Assembly (NCBI RefSeq): GCF_022370755.2
Contig: NZ_CP092364.2
Coordinates: forward strand, 2,790,001 to 2,854,000
Direction of reading: 5' to 3'
Length of the DNA: 64,000 nt
Source: Mycolicibacterium goodii
GTDB taxonomy: Bacteria > Actinomycetota > Actinomycetes > Mycobacteriales > Mycobacteriaceae
Shown here: piece by piece, positions 40,924 through 49,395 of the stretch
How positions within the stretch are numbered: the first letter of the stretch is position 1
Layout: every line of letters begins with the position of its first letter
Translations under genes and position numbers: made by a program
The notes under the pieces: model-generated
The model's database searches: none
The model's input: only the letters and a program-made list of their open reading frames with translations
What the model was told of the DNA's origin: nothing

Positions 40924-42541
40924 GGCGACGACCGCGGTCGACGGGATCGCCGAACGCTACCTCGACACCTATGCACGTCTGGACCCCTGCGCCGCAACCG
41001 AACTCGGGATCACCGGGCACGACGACGACATCACCGACTACTCCCCCGACGGGGTGGCGGCCCGCGCCGAGGCCGCCCGGGCGACGCTGCGTGAACTCGA
41101 CGGTGCCGAACCGGTCGACGACGTCGATGTCGTGACCGTCGCCGCGATGCGCGAACGCCTGGGCATCGCGGTCGAATTGCACGATGCGGGCCTGGATATC
41201 GGTGAGCTGAACGTGATCGCCTCGCCACTGCAGTCGATGCGCGATGTGTTCGACCTCATGGCCGTCGACACCGACGACGACTGGGCGGTGATCTCCGCGC
41301 GCCTGGGCCGGATTCCCGAGCGGGTGCAGGGATACGCCGAGGCGCTGCGTGCCCGCGTGGCGATCGGTGACGCGCCGGCCATCCGCCAGGTCCGGCGCGG
41401 CATCGCCCAGACCGAGCAGATCCAGAAACTGTTCGTGGACATGGTGTCCGGCGCGCCCGATTCGGCGCCGGTCGAGGAGTTGCGTGCCCGTGCCGCGGCC
41501 GCAGCCGAGGCCTACCGGTCACTGGGCACGGTCCTGCGCGACGACATCGCGCCGCATGCGCGGCAGTCCGACGCGTGCGGTCGCGACGCATACCGCCTGC
41601 TGTCGCGGGCGTTTCTCGGCACCGGGACCGACCTCGACGAGTCCTACGAGTGGGGGCTGAGCCTGCTCGATGCCATCGTCGCGGAACAGGAAACGATCGC
41701 GCAGGAGCTCTATCCGGGTGCCACGGTCGCCGAGACGTTGCGGCGCCTCGACGAGGAACCGCGGTACATCGTCACCGGCACCGACGCCCTGCAGGCGTGG
41801 ATGCAGGACCTGTCCGACCGCGCCGTGGAGTCGCTGGCGGGAACACATTTCGACATCGATGGTCCGCTGCGCAGGCTCGAATGTCGTATCGCGCCGACGC
41901 AGACCGGTGGCATCTACTACACGGGCCCGTCGGAGGACTGGAGCCGTCCGGGCCGGATGTGGTGGTCGGTGCCCGCTGGGGTCGACCAGTTCCACACCTG
42001 GCAGGAAACCACGACCGTCTTCCACGAAGGGGTGCCGGGACACCACCTGCAGATCGGCCGTGCGGTCGCGCTGGCCGACCAACTCAACCGGTGGCGCCGG
42101 TTGGGGTGCTGGGTCTCGGGCCACGGCGAGGGCTGGGCGCTGTACGCCGAGCGCCTCATGGCCGAGCTGGGCTGGCTCGATGACCCGGGCAACCGTATGG
42201 GCATGCTCGACGCGCAGCGCTTCCGGGCTGCCCGCGTCGTCATCGACATCGGTGTGCACTGTGGGCTCACCGCGCCCGACGGCGAGGTCTGGGACGCCGA
42301 ACGGGCGTGGAACTTCCTGACCTCGCATTCGGCGATGGCCGAGGAGAACCTGCAGTTCGAACTGGACCGCTACCTCGGCTGGCCGGGCCAGGCGCCGTCG
42401 TACGCCATCGGCCAGCGGATCTGGCACGAACTGCGCGAGGACAGCCTGCGACGTGGGCTCACCATGCGCGAATTCCACAGCCGTGCGCTCGATCTGGGCG
42501 GACTCCCGCTCGACGTGTTGCGATCGGCACTGGCAGCATGA
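40916..42541 (+). CDS. DUF885 family metallo-carboxypeptidase-like protein
   Basis: A 541-residue helical protein of the DUF885 family, distantly related to M32/M3 zinc peptidases. The motif EGVPGHHLQIGRA supplies the metal-ligand His pair and a further Glu lies in SGHGEGWALYAERL. Start is uncertain: TTG 40916 overlaps the previous stop by 8 bases; GTG 40877 in the same frame gives 13 extra residues. No signal peptide with either. Coupled with the metallopeptidase before it, so two unrelated zinc proteases are co-translated. Confidence 0.85.
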   Translation: MARATTAVDGIAERYLDTYARLDPCAATELGITGHDDDITDYSPDGVAARAEAARATLRELDGAEPVDDVDVVTVAAMRERLGIAVELHDAGLDIGELNVIASPLQSMRDVFDLMAVDTDDDWAVISARLGRIPERVQGYAEALRARVAIGDAPAIRQVRRGIAQTEQIQKLFVDMVSGAPDSAPVEELRARAAAAAEAYRSLGTVLRDDIAPHARQSDACGRDAYRLLSRAFLGTGTDLDESYEWGLSLLDAIVAEQETIAQELYPGATVAETLRRLDEEPRYIVTGTDALQAWMQDLSDRAVESLAGTHFDIDGPLRRLECRIAPTQTGGIYYTGPSEDWSRPGRMWWSVPAGVDQFHTWQETTTVFHEGVPGHHLQIGRAVALADQLNRWRRLGCWVSGHGEGWALYAERLMAELGWLDDPGNRMGMLDAQRFRAARVVIDIGVHCGLTAPDGEVWDAERAWNFLTSHSAMAEENLQFELDRYLGWPGQAPSYAIGQRIWHELREDSLRRGLTMREFHSRALDLGGLPLDVLRSALAA

Positions 42542-42565
42542 CCCGCGACCGGGGACACTGAGGGC

Positions 42566-43102
42566 ATGGAACCCGCCGACGACCCCATCGAACCCGACAC
42601 CAAGGACTGGACCTGGGTGCTGCACCGGGCGTGCCAGGAGTGTGGGTTCAATCCGTCGGCTCTGCACCACACCGCGGTGGCGAACCACATCCGCGATGAC
42701 GCCACGGCCTGGGTGCAACGACTCAACCGGTCCGATGTCACGGTGCGCACCAGACCGGGCATGTGGTCGGTCCTGGAGTATGGCTGCCACATCCGCGACG
42801 TGCACCGCATCTTCGACCACCGGGTGCAGCTGATGCTCACCGAGACCGACCCCCGGTTCCCGAACTGGGACCAGGACGCCACGGCCGTCGCCGACGACTA
42901 CGCGTCGCAGGATCCCTTGGTGGTCGCCACCGAGTTGTACGACGCGGCCACGGTCGTCGCCGACAGGTACGACGGGGTGCCCGACGATGCGTGGTCGCGG
43001 CGCGGATTGCGCAGTAACGGCAGCGAGTTCACCGTCGCCACCATCGCGCTCTACCATCTGCACGACATCGTCCACCACGCGCACGACGTCGCGTCGATGT
43101 GA
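42566..43102 (+). CDS. DinB family protein
   Basis: A 178-residue four-helix-bundle protein of the DinB/YfiT metalloprotein family. Metal-ligand His candidates are in YGCHIRDVH (about 70-78) and the C-terminal YHLHDIVHHAHD. Many family members are mycothiol- or bacillithiol-dependent S-transferases; substrate unknown here. Begins 24 bases after the DUF885 gene, so it probably belongs to the same transcript. ATG with GAGGG close upstream. Confidence 0.85.
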   Translation: MEPADDPIEPDTKDWTWVLHRACQECGFNPSALHHTAVANHIRDDATAWVQRLNRSDVTVRTRPGMWSVLEYGCHIRDVHRIFDHRVQLMLTETDPRFPNWDQDATAVADDYASQDPLVVATELYDAATVVADRYDGVPDDAWSRRGLRSNGSEFTVATIALYHLHDIVHHAHDVASM

Positions 43103-43112
43103 CCTACGAGGT

Positions 43113-44015
43113 CTACAGCCGCGCGTTCGCCGAGATGTTCGTGTCGACCGTGCGTAGCGGCCGGATCATCGCGTCCTGGCTGAACGACGCGATGAGGTCG
43201 CCACTCTCCGTGTGCACCGTGCCGCGCACGTAGGACATGCCCGCGCCCACCTGCGTGCTCTCGTGCGAGTAGAGCAGCCAGCCGTCCCACGTGACGGGTT
43301 CGTGAAAGCTCACGTTGACGGTCATCGGCGCGGTGGACACCGTGAGATGCGCTTGTGCGGTGCCGATTCCCTCGTGGGCCCGCATGGTGGTCGAAATCCC
43401 GAGGTGACCGGTGAAATACGCGAGCAGCGCCTTGGCCAGATCGTCACGCTCGGGGATCGGGTCGTAGTGCAGCCACGCGTAGAGTTCCGGCGGCCCCACC
43501 TCGTCGGGGCTGTTGACGTCGACCACGTCGACCAGGCGCAGTTCGCGCCCGTCCATGGGCATGTGCGAGACCTTGGCGTCGGCCGGGCCGGTGACCTCGG
43601 GACGGGGCAGGTGGTGCCGGATGACATCGGCCGACGGTACATCGGTGAACACCGTGAACGTCATGCAGCGCTTGCCGTTCTGCGACGCCGTGACGACGGC
43701 GGTCGCGGTCGAGCGACCCTCGCTGACGACATCGAGTTCGAGGTCGACGGGCGGGCCGACGAGCACCGCGCGCGCGAACACGGCCTGCACCGAGCGCACC
43801 GACTTGTCCGGAAAGCGTTTCGCCGCAGCGACAACCGCCTGCGCGAGCACCTGGGTGCCCTCGACCACCTGGCGCTCGTCGGTACCCGCGACGCCGGTCG
43901 GCGCCGTGAAGCGGTTCTCGCCGGCCGGTTCGGCCTCGAACAGATCCAGCAGCATCTGCAACGTCCAGCGGGTGGCCTGCGCAGGTTCTGTGGACTCGGT
44001 GGACTCCGTGGTCAT
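43113..44015 (-). CDS. Acyl-CoA thioesterase (double hot-dog, TesB-like)
   Basis: A 300-residue thioesterase hydrolysing acyl-CoA to acid and CoA. Two hot-dog halves: the first includes QVVEGTQVLAQAVVAAAKRFP and SVQAVFARAVLVGPPVDLEL; the second DWxxY-type STAPMTVNVSFHEP and WLLYSHESTQVGAGMSYVRGT with the catalytic-region residues. A low-complexity start (MTTESTESTEPAQ) precedes the fold. ATGA overlap with the LLM flavoprotein gene upstream, forming a two-gene unit whose promoter carries the TetR operator. Confidence 0.9.
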   Translation of the reverse strand: MTTESTESTEPAQATRWTLQMLLDLFEAEPAGENRFTAPTGVAGTDERQVVEGTQVLAQAVVAAAKRFPDKSVRSVQAVFARAVLVGPPVDLELDVVSEGRSTATAVVTASQNGKRCMTFTVFTDVPSADVIRHHLPRPEVTGPADAKVSHMPMDGRELRLVDVVDVNSPDEVGPPELYAWLHYDPIPERDDLAKALLAYFTGHLGISTTMRAHEGIGTAQAHLTVSTAPMTVNVSFHEPVTWDGWLLYSHESTQVGAGMSYVRGTVHTESGDLIASFSQDAMIRPLRTVDTNISANARL

Positions 44016-44869
44016 ATTGTCCCTTTCTGTGCCGTCTTCATGACGGTTTCGGCGAACTCGGAAATGGTCTGTGGCGCCGCGGAATCAGAGAACCACACGT
44101 AGAAACGCTCGATTCCCTGCGCGACAAGTCCGGCGAAGTGGTCGACGAGTTCGGCGGCGTCGCCGCACACCAGACCGGAGCCCAGGTGACCGAACAACCG
44201 GGTGCTGCGCGCGGTGACCGCGGCAGGATCGGCATCGCGCCCGACGAAGCCCACCATCTGCTGCAGCGATGCCCGCGCCCGGCCGATGGTGGGCAGCAGT
44301 TCGGGTAACCGGTCGAGCCGGTGTGACGGGATGTTCCACCAGTCGGCGTATCGACGCACCAAACCCATTGTGCGTCTACCGGTTCCGCCGATGACCAATG
44401 GAATGTCATGCCTCGGCGGTGGGAGCTGTGCACGGACGCCGTCGGTGGACCAGTGGTCGCGCAGCAGCGCCAGGTTGCGTTCGAACCGGTCGACACGCAC
44501 GGCGGCGTCGTCACCGCCGTCGATGCCGAAGCGCGTGAATTCCTGGGGCCAGGAGCCCGACCCGAGGCCGAGTTCGAACCGGCCGTCGCTGGCCGCGGAC
44601 AGCGTGACGGCCTGCTTGGCGAGAACCGCGGGATGCCGGAACGCGTCGCACAGCACCAGATGCCCGATGCGCAGCCGCTCGGTGCGCGCGGCGACCCACG
44701 TCGCAATCGTCATCGCCTCCCAGATGCCCTGGTGCGTCGCACCCGGCGCCTCGAGATGGTCGATGAACGCCACGCCGTCGAATCCGCTGGCCTCGGCCAC
44801 CTGCGCACGGTCGACGATGTCGCCGACCTCCAGCCGCACCTGCGGCAGGAACAGGAACCACTCGGTCAT
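44012..44869 (-). CDS. LLM class flavin-dependent oxidoreductase (F420 or FMN)
   Basis: A 285-residue luciferase-like TIM-barrel oxidoreductase. Typical segments: DGVAFIDHLEAPGATHQGIWEAMT, RLRIGHLVLCDAFRHPAVLAKQAVTL split across the fold, RFELGLGSGSWPQEF, and IPLVIGGTGRRTMGLVRRYADWWN. Most mycobacterial members use F420. Divergent from the TetR gene, first of a two-gene unit with the acyl-CoA thioesterase. Likely part of lipid or steroid breakdown given the acyl-CoA dehydrogenases beyond the regulator. Confidence 0.9.
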   Translation of the reverse strand: MTEWFLFLPQVRLEVGDIVDRAQVAEASGFDGVAFIDHLEAPGATHQGIWEAMTIATWVAARTERLRIGHLVLCDAFRHPAVLAKQAVTLSAASDGRFELGLGSGSWPQEFTRFGIDGGDDAAVRVDRFERNLALLRDHWSTDGVRAQLPPPRHDIPLVIGGTGRRTMGLVRRYADWWNIPSHRLDRLPELLPTIGRARASLQQMVGFVGRDADPAAVTARSTRLFGHLGSGLVCGDAAELVDHFAGLVAQGIERFYVWFSDSAAPQTISEFAETVMKTAQKGTI

Positions 44870-44915
44870 CGGTGCACCACAGTAATCACAAGCCGCCTAT
44901 TGCCTCTACAAAAAC

Positions 44916-44930
44916 GGTAACGTCATTCTC
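44916..44930. promoter_or_regulatory. TetR operator copy 1 (imperfect)
   Basis: GGTAACGTCATTCTC shares its first 12 bases with the perfect operator at 45667-45681. It lies between the LLM-thioesterase unit and the TetR gene, placed to control both. Confidence 0.75.
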
Positions 44931-44961
44931 CACAGTGCAGCATGACGGAGGTGGTGCCGCA

Positions 44962-45606
44962 ATGGCCAGATCGACGCCGCGATCACCGGACGGCGTGCGG
45001 GTCGACCCCGGATCCGCCGAGGATCGCACCGGCCGGTTCATGAGGTCGGCGCTGTCGATCCTCGGCGAGACCGGTCGCACAGACTTCACGGTCCTGGAGG
45101 TCGTGGAGCGGTCGAAAACCTCATTGCGATCCTTCTACCAGCATTTTTCGACCAAGGACGAACTGCTGCTGGCGCTGATCGACAAGATCATGGCCGAGTC
45201 GACCCAGCGGTGGCGTACCGACACCGCGGCCCTTCCCGGACCTGAGGCGTTGCGCGTGCTCATCGAGAAGATCACCGCTCCGGCGTCGTCGAGCACGCAA
45301 GACAGCATCAACCGCGGTCTCACGTACTACAACGATCACCTCGCCGAGTCACTGCCGCGCGAGTACGCGCGCGTCCTGGCACCGCTGCACGACCTGATTC
45401 GCGACATCGTGCGACGCGGCATGGCCGACGGCGATTTCGAGCCGAGCGTCGAGGTCGACCCCACATCGGCGCTGATCCTGCAGTCGGTGCTGGGCGCCAT
45501 GCGACTGCGCTCGCTGGGGGTCGAACTCAACGGCGCACCCATCGAAGGTCCGCACATCTTCGACTTCTGCATACGCAGCCTGTCGAACCCTGGACACCCC
45601 CGCTGA
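44962..45606 (+). CDS. TetR family transcriptional regulator
   Basis: A 214-residue TetR repressor. HTH at about 20-65: ILGETGRTDFTVLEVVERSK, then TSLRSFYQHFSTKDELLLAL. The C-terminal ligand domain resembles KstR2-like and related lipid-responsive regulators. ATG 44962 with GGAGG upstream; earlier in-frame ATG lacks support. Near-identical operator cores occur upstream of it and upstream of the amidohydrolase remnant/acyl-CoA dehydrogenases, defining a local regulon. Ligand probably an acyl-CoA or steroid intermediate (inference). Confidence 0.92.
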   Translation: MARSTPRSPDGVRVDPGSAEDRTGRFMRSALSILGETGRTDFTVLEVVERSKTSLRSFYQHFSTKDELLLALIDKIMAESTQRWRTDTAALPGPEALRVLIEKITAPASSSTQDSINRGLTYYNDHLAESLPREYARVLAPLHDLIRDIVRRGMADGDFEPSVEVDPTSALILQSVLGAMRLRSLGVELNGAPIEGPHIFDFCIRSLSNPGHPR

Positions 45607-45666
45607 CCAGGCCGTTCCCTCCGGCCGTCGATCCGTTCGGGCATCTCGTCCCCGAGGTCACCCCGT

Positions 45667-45681
45667 GGTAACGTCATTACC
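45667..45681 (+). promoter_or_regulatory. TetR operator copy 2 (perfect)
   Basis: GGTAACGTCATTACC: 5-bp arms GGTAA/TTACC around CGTCA, 35 bases before the remnant start at 45717. Controls the acyl-CoA dehydrogenase operon. Confidence 0.8.
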
Positions 45682-45716
45682 AGTTTTGACGAATCCGACT
45701 CTCACAGGAGGCGAAC

Positions 45717-45830
45717 ATGTCGTCACGCATCCTCGACTTCCCGGTTTTCGACGTCGACAGCCGCTTCTACGAACCGAAGGACGCGCTGACCAAGTTGCTG
45801 TCCGACCAACCCCATCTACCTAGAGGCTGA
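45717..45830 (+). pseudogene. Remnant of an amidohydrolase (N-terminal 30 residues only)
   Basis: A 37-codon frame with an intact AGGAGG (45706-45711) and ATG. Residues 6-28 (LDFPVFDVDSRFYEPKDALT and following KLL) look like the N terminus of mycobacterial amidohydrolase-2 proteins, which usually begin FDVDNHxYEPxDAxT and run for about 400 residues. The frame then ends SDQPHLPRG, stop. The body of the gene seems deleted, leaving promoter, operator, ribosome-binding site and start. The acyl-CoA dehydrogenase begins 9 bases later, so the remnant may now act as a leader cistron. A real 37-residue protein is the alternative. Confidence 0.6.
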
Positions 45831-45839
45831 GCCGAATCC

Positions 45840-46973
45840 ATGACTGATGTGGCCAATCCGGAACAGATGCTGTTCGCCTCCACCGCGCAGGCGTTCCTGG
45901 AGAAAGAGGTCCCGCTGAGCCGCGTGCGCCAGTTGCACGCCGAGGGAAGGTCGTTCGACCTCGAGTGGTGGCGGCGCGCCGCCGAGTTGGGGTGGGCCGG
46001 CCTGCTGGTCCCAGAGGAACTCGGCGGTGGCAGTGTGTCCGGCAACGGCGTCGCCGACCTCGCCCTGCTTGCCGAGCAGGCGGGGCGCACCGTCGCACCC
46101 GGGCCACTGCACCCGGTCAGCGTCGTACTGGCCGGGCTCATCGAGGCGGCCGAGAACCACGAGCAGACAATCGAATCCCTCGTGTCCGGGGATGCGCTGG
46201 CGTCGTGGGCGGTGTACGAACCAGGCCGGCCCTGGGCGCCACTGGAACCAGCGCTGACCGCTACCCCGACCGACACCGGATACCGTCTCGACGGCGTCAA
46301 GGACCGGATCGAGGCAGGCGCCGACAGTTCGGTGCTGCTCGTGGTTGCGGTCTGTGAGCGCGCGGTGCGCCAGTTCCTGGTCCCCGCCGATGCACCGGGA
46401 CTGACCGTTGCGTCCCAGCCGTCGATCGACCTCGTCAAACGGCATGCCCGCGCCACATTCGACGGTGTCGAGGTCGACGCGTCGGCCGTCGTCGGCACGG
46501 CCGAGCGAACGGCCGCGATCATCGAACGGCAGTGTCAGATCGCCTCGGTCCTGCAGTGCGCCGAGACGGTCGGCGTGCTGGACACCGTGCTCGGGTTCAC
46601 CACGCAGTGGGCGTTCGACCGGCACTCGTTCGGCCGCCCGCTCGCGTCGTACCAGGCGCTCAAGCATCGGTTTGCAGACCTCAAGATCTGGTTCGAGGCG
46701 TGCCGCGCCACGACCGCCGCCGCTGTCAAATCCGTCGCGCAGCGCTCCGATGACGCCGCGCTCAACGCGAGCGTCGCGAAATCCTATGTGGGCCAACAAG
46801 CGCCGGCGATGCTGCAGGACTGTATCCAGCTGCACGGCGGTATCGGGGTGACGTGGGAGCACGACCTGCACCTGTTCCTGCGCCGGGCCACCCTGAACCG
46901 CTCGATGTTCGGCACCCCCGAGGACCACAACCAGCGTGTGTACGCCCTGACCACCCAATTGGAGTCCGCCTGA
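45840..46973 (+). CDS. Acyl-CoA dehydrogenase family protein, small subunit type
   Basis: A 377-residue FAD-dependent acyl-CoA dehydrogenase. N-terminal helical domain with ELGWAGLLVPEELGGG, middle beta domain divergent (about 120-215), and C-terminal helices with DRHSFGRPLASYQALKHR and LHGGIGVTWEHDLHLFLRR. The pattern fits the subunit of heteromeric alpha2-beta2 dehydrogenases found in mycobacterial steroid and lipid catabolism. Its stop overlaps the ATG of the second dehydrogenase by one base, as expected for paired subunits. Confidence 0.88.
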   Translation: MTDVANPEQMLFASTAQAFLEKEVPLSRVRQLHAEGRSFDLEWWRRAAELGWAGLLVPEELGGGSVSGNGVADLALLAEQAGRTVAPGPLHPVSVVLAGLIEAAENHEQTIESLVSGDALASWAVYEPGRPWAPLEPALTATPTDTGYRLDGVKDRIEAGADSSVLLVVAVCERAVRQFLVPADAPGLTVASQPSIDLVKRHARATFDGVEVDASAVVGTAERTAAIIERQCQIASVLQCAETVGVLDTVLGFTTQWAFDRHSFGRPLASYQALKHRFADLKIWFEACRATTAAAVKSVAQRSDDAALNASVAKSYVGQQAPAMLQDCIQLHGGIGVTWEHDLHLFLRRATLNRSMFGTPEDHNQRVYALTTQLESA

Positions 46974-48223
46974 TGACCGACACCTCATCGATCGCACCGC
47001 AGAAGACCGAGACGGTCGAGGAATTCGCCCTGCGGGCACGTGGCTGGCTGGCCGAGAACATGCCCCGCATCGACCCGCGCAACCCGCCCGAGAACGACCG
47101 CGGCGCCGAGGAGCCGTGGCTGCGGGCCCGCGAACTCCAGAAGAGACTCTACGAAGGCGGATTCGCGGGGATCTGCTTCCCCCGCGAGTACGGAGGTCTC
47201 GGTCTGCCGATCGAGTACCAGCGCGCCTTCGACCAGGAGTCGCGCAACTACGAGATGCCGATCATCCTCAACACCCCGACGTTCACGATCTGCGCGGCCA
47301 CACTGCTGGACACCGGGAGCGAACAGCAGAAGCGTGAACGCATCTCAGCAGCGATCCGGGGTGAAGAGGTGCTGGTGCAGTTACTCAGCGAGCCCAGCGG
47401 TGGCTCCGATCTGGCCGGCGTGATCACCCGTGCGGACCGCAAGGGTGACAAGTGGATCATCAACGGCGCCAAGACGTGGAGCACAAGCGCATTCGCCGCG
47501 GACTACGGGCTGATGCTGGCCCGCACCGACTGGGACGTGCCCAAGCACGAAGGCCTCACGATGTTCCTGGTGCCGATCAAGAGCCCGGGTATCACCATGC
47601 GCCGCATCAAGCAGGTCGACGGCAGCGACGAGTTCTGCGAGGAGTTCTTCGACAACCTCGAGCTCGGTGACGACGCCGTCGTCGGCGAGGTCAACGGCGG
47701 TTGGGCGGTGGCGTCGCGCCAGATGTACCACGAGCGACGCGCGGTGGGCGGCGGCTCGGAGTTTTCCAGCGGTATCGGACCCGAGGGGTCCAGCGATCAA
47801 CCGGTCGACTACCACGAGCTTCTGGCCAAGGTCGGCGACACCGAGCGCCATCGCGAGATGGCCGGGCGCGCGCTGGTGCGTCGCGCCGTGCAGGAACAGC
47901 TGATCGACCACGTCTACCACGGCGTGCTCGACGGGACACTGCCGCCCGCAGCGGGTTCCATCATCCGTGTGTCGCACGCCGACACCATCCAGTTCGAGAT
48001 GGACACCGCGCTCGCGCTGGCCGCGAGTGCCGGTGTGGTCGACGGTGACGACGGGCTGTTCAAGTTCGGCGAGCGCTACCTCGCCCGCCAGCAGGCCTCG
48101 CTCGGCGGTGGCACCAACGAGATCGCCAAGAACGTGATCGGCGAACGCGTGCTCGGCTTCCCGCGCGAGTACGCCGCTGACCGCGGCGTCCCGTTCAAGG
48201 AGGTCAAGCGCAACAAGGGCTAG
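46973..48223 (+). CDS. Acyl-CoA dehydrogenase, large subunit type
   Basis: A 416-residue acyl-CoA dehydrogenase. FPREYGGLGLPIEYQRAF in the N-terminal domain, VQLLSEPSGGSDLAGVITRA with NGAKTWSTSA in the beta domain, and the FAD/dimer signature LGGGTNEIAKNVIGERVLGFPRE at the end (two stretches). Larger than canonical (about 390) by an insertion at about 255-290. Forms, with the gene before it, a probable heterotetramer that oxidises a bulky acyl-CoA. Last gene of the TetR-controlled operon. Confidence 0.9.
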   Translation: MTDTSSIAPQKTETVEEFALRARGWLAENMPRIDPRNPPENDRGAEEPWLRARELQKRLYEGGFAGICFPREYGGLGLPIEYQRAFDQESRNYEMPIILNTPTFTICAATLLDTGSEQQKRERISAAIRGEEVLVQLLSEPSGGSDLAGVITRADRKGDKWIINGAKTWSTSAFAADYGLMLARTDWDVPKHEGLTMFLVPIKSPGITMRRIKQVDGSDEFCEEFFDNLELGDDAVVGEVNGGWAVASRQMYHERRAVGGGSEFSSGIGPEGSSDQPVDYHELLAKVGDTERHREMAGRALVRRAVQEQLIDHVYHGVLDGTLPPAAGSIIRVSHADTIQFEMDTALALAASAGVVDGDDGLFKFGERYLARQQASLGGGTNEIAKNVIGERVLGFPREYAADRGVPFKEVKRNKG

Positions 48224-48311
48224 ACTTCCCTCGTCATCGGACAAGGACTGCCCTGTTGCCAAGGCAATTGGGCGCATCTGCGTCTCAGGGCCGATCTCGC
48301 CGCGGGCTGCG

Positions 48312-49346
48312 TCAGAACAGGGCGGCCTGTACCGGCTCCGGGCGGGCAACCTGGGGTGGGGACGCCTCCGGCGCGGCCATTCGCGGCCGACCCGCCAGTC
48401 CGTGCTTGACGATCAGCGGTTGCACACGGTCGTGCAGCATGTGACGGTATTCGGACGGCAGATAGGCGCCGCGCCGGTACAGCTGGCGGTATTTCCAGAC
48501 CAGCTCGGGATGCGAGCTGGCCAGCCACGACATGAACCATCCGCGGGTACTGCCGCGCAGGTGCAGACCGAACGCGGTGACACTGGTGGCGCCGGCGTCG
48601 GCGAGGCGGCCCAGCAGATCGTCGAGGTGCTCAGCGGAGTCGGTGAGGTACGGAAGCACCGGGGCCACCATCACGTGACATGACAGTCCGGCCTCGCGTA
48701 TCGCGGAGATGAGCGCCAGCCTGGCCTGCGGCGAAGGGGTGCCCGGCTCGATGTCGCGGTGCAGATCCGCATCGCCGATCGCCAGCGACACCGCGACGCT
48801 CACGTCGACACGGCGAGCCGCCTCGGTGATCAGTCCGAGATCGCGACGCAGCAACGTCCCCTTGGTCAGGATCGAGAACGGCGTGTACGAGTCTGCCAGC
48901 GCCGCAATGATTCCCGGCATGAGCTCATATCGGCCCTCGGCCCGCTGGTACGGGTCGGTGTTGGTGCCGAGCGCGACCGTCTCATGCGTCCACGACGGGC
49001 GACGCAACTCACGGCGCAACACCTCCACGACATTTGTCTTCACGACGATCTGCCGGTCGAAATCCGCACCGGAGTCGAGATCGAGATACTCGTGCGTCGG
49101 CCGGGCGAAACAGTAACGACACGCATGCGTACACCCCCGGTACCCGTTGACCGTGAAGCGGAACGGCAACGCCGACGCCGCGGGGACCTTGTTGAGCGCG
49201 GATTTACACAACACCTCGTGGAACGTGATGCCGTCGAACTCCGGGGAGCGGACACTGCGGACGAAGCCGACGCGCGCGAGCCCGGGCAATGCCCCGTCAT
49301 CGACCCGCACGGCCTGCTCATCCCAACGCACACCACCATCGAACAT
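48312..49346 (-). CDS. Radical SAM protein (Rv2578c/SplB-like)
   Basis: A 344-residue radical SAM protein. The [4Fe-4S] motif is CTHACRYCFARPTH (CxxxCxxC, about residues 72-79), followed by VALGTNTDPYQRAEGRYELM and SILTKGTLLRRDL, the usual TIM-barrel positions. Conserved in actinobacteria beside hisS or its neighbours (Rv2578c as I recall); reaction unknown. Start taken at ATG 49346; there is no clear ribosome-binding site and an in-frame extension of up to 45 residues runs into the LacI gene, so the start is uncertain. Confidence 0.85.
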   Translation of the reverse strand: MFDGGVRWDEQAVRVDDGALPGLARVGFVRSVRSPEFDGITFHEVLCKSALNKVPAASALPFRFTVNGYRGCTHACRYCFARPTHEYLDLDSGADFDRQIVVKTNVVEVLRRELRRPSWTHETVALGTNTDPYQRAEGRYELMPGIIAALADSYTPFSILTKGTLLRRDLGLITEAARRVDVSVAVSLAIGDADLHRDIEPGTPSPQARLALISAIREAGLSCHVMVAPVLPYLTDSAEHLDDLLGRLADAGATSVTAFGLHLRGSTRGWFMSWLASSHPELVWKYRQLYRRGAYLPSEYRHMLHDRVQPLIVKHGLAGRPRMAAPEASPPQVARPEPVQAALF

Positions 49347-49395
49347 GCGTTCGACAAAGATGTCAAGGAGGCGCGCACACGCCTGGCGCGGCTGG

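Noticed and set aside
48224..48311. TTGCCAAGGCAA near 48255 as a terminator
   Set aside because: The palindrome leaves almost no loop and the stem is short, so it is not convincing.
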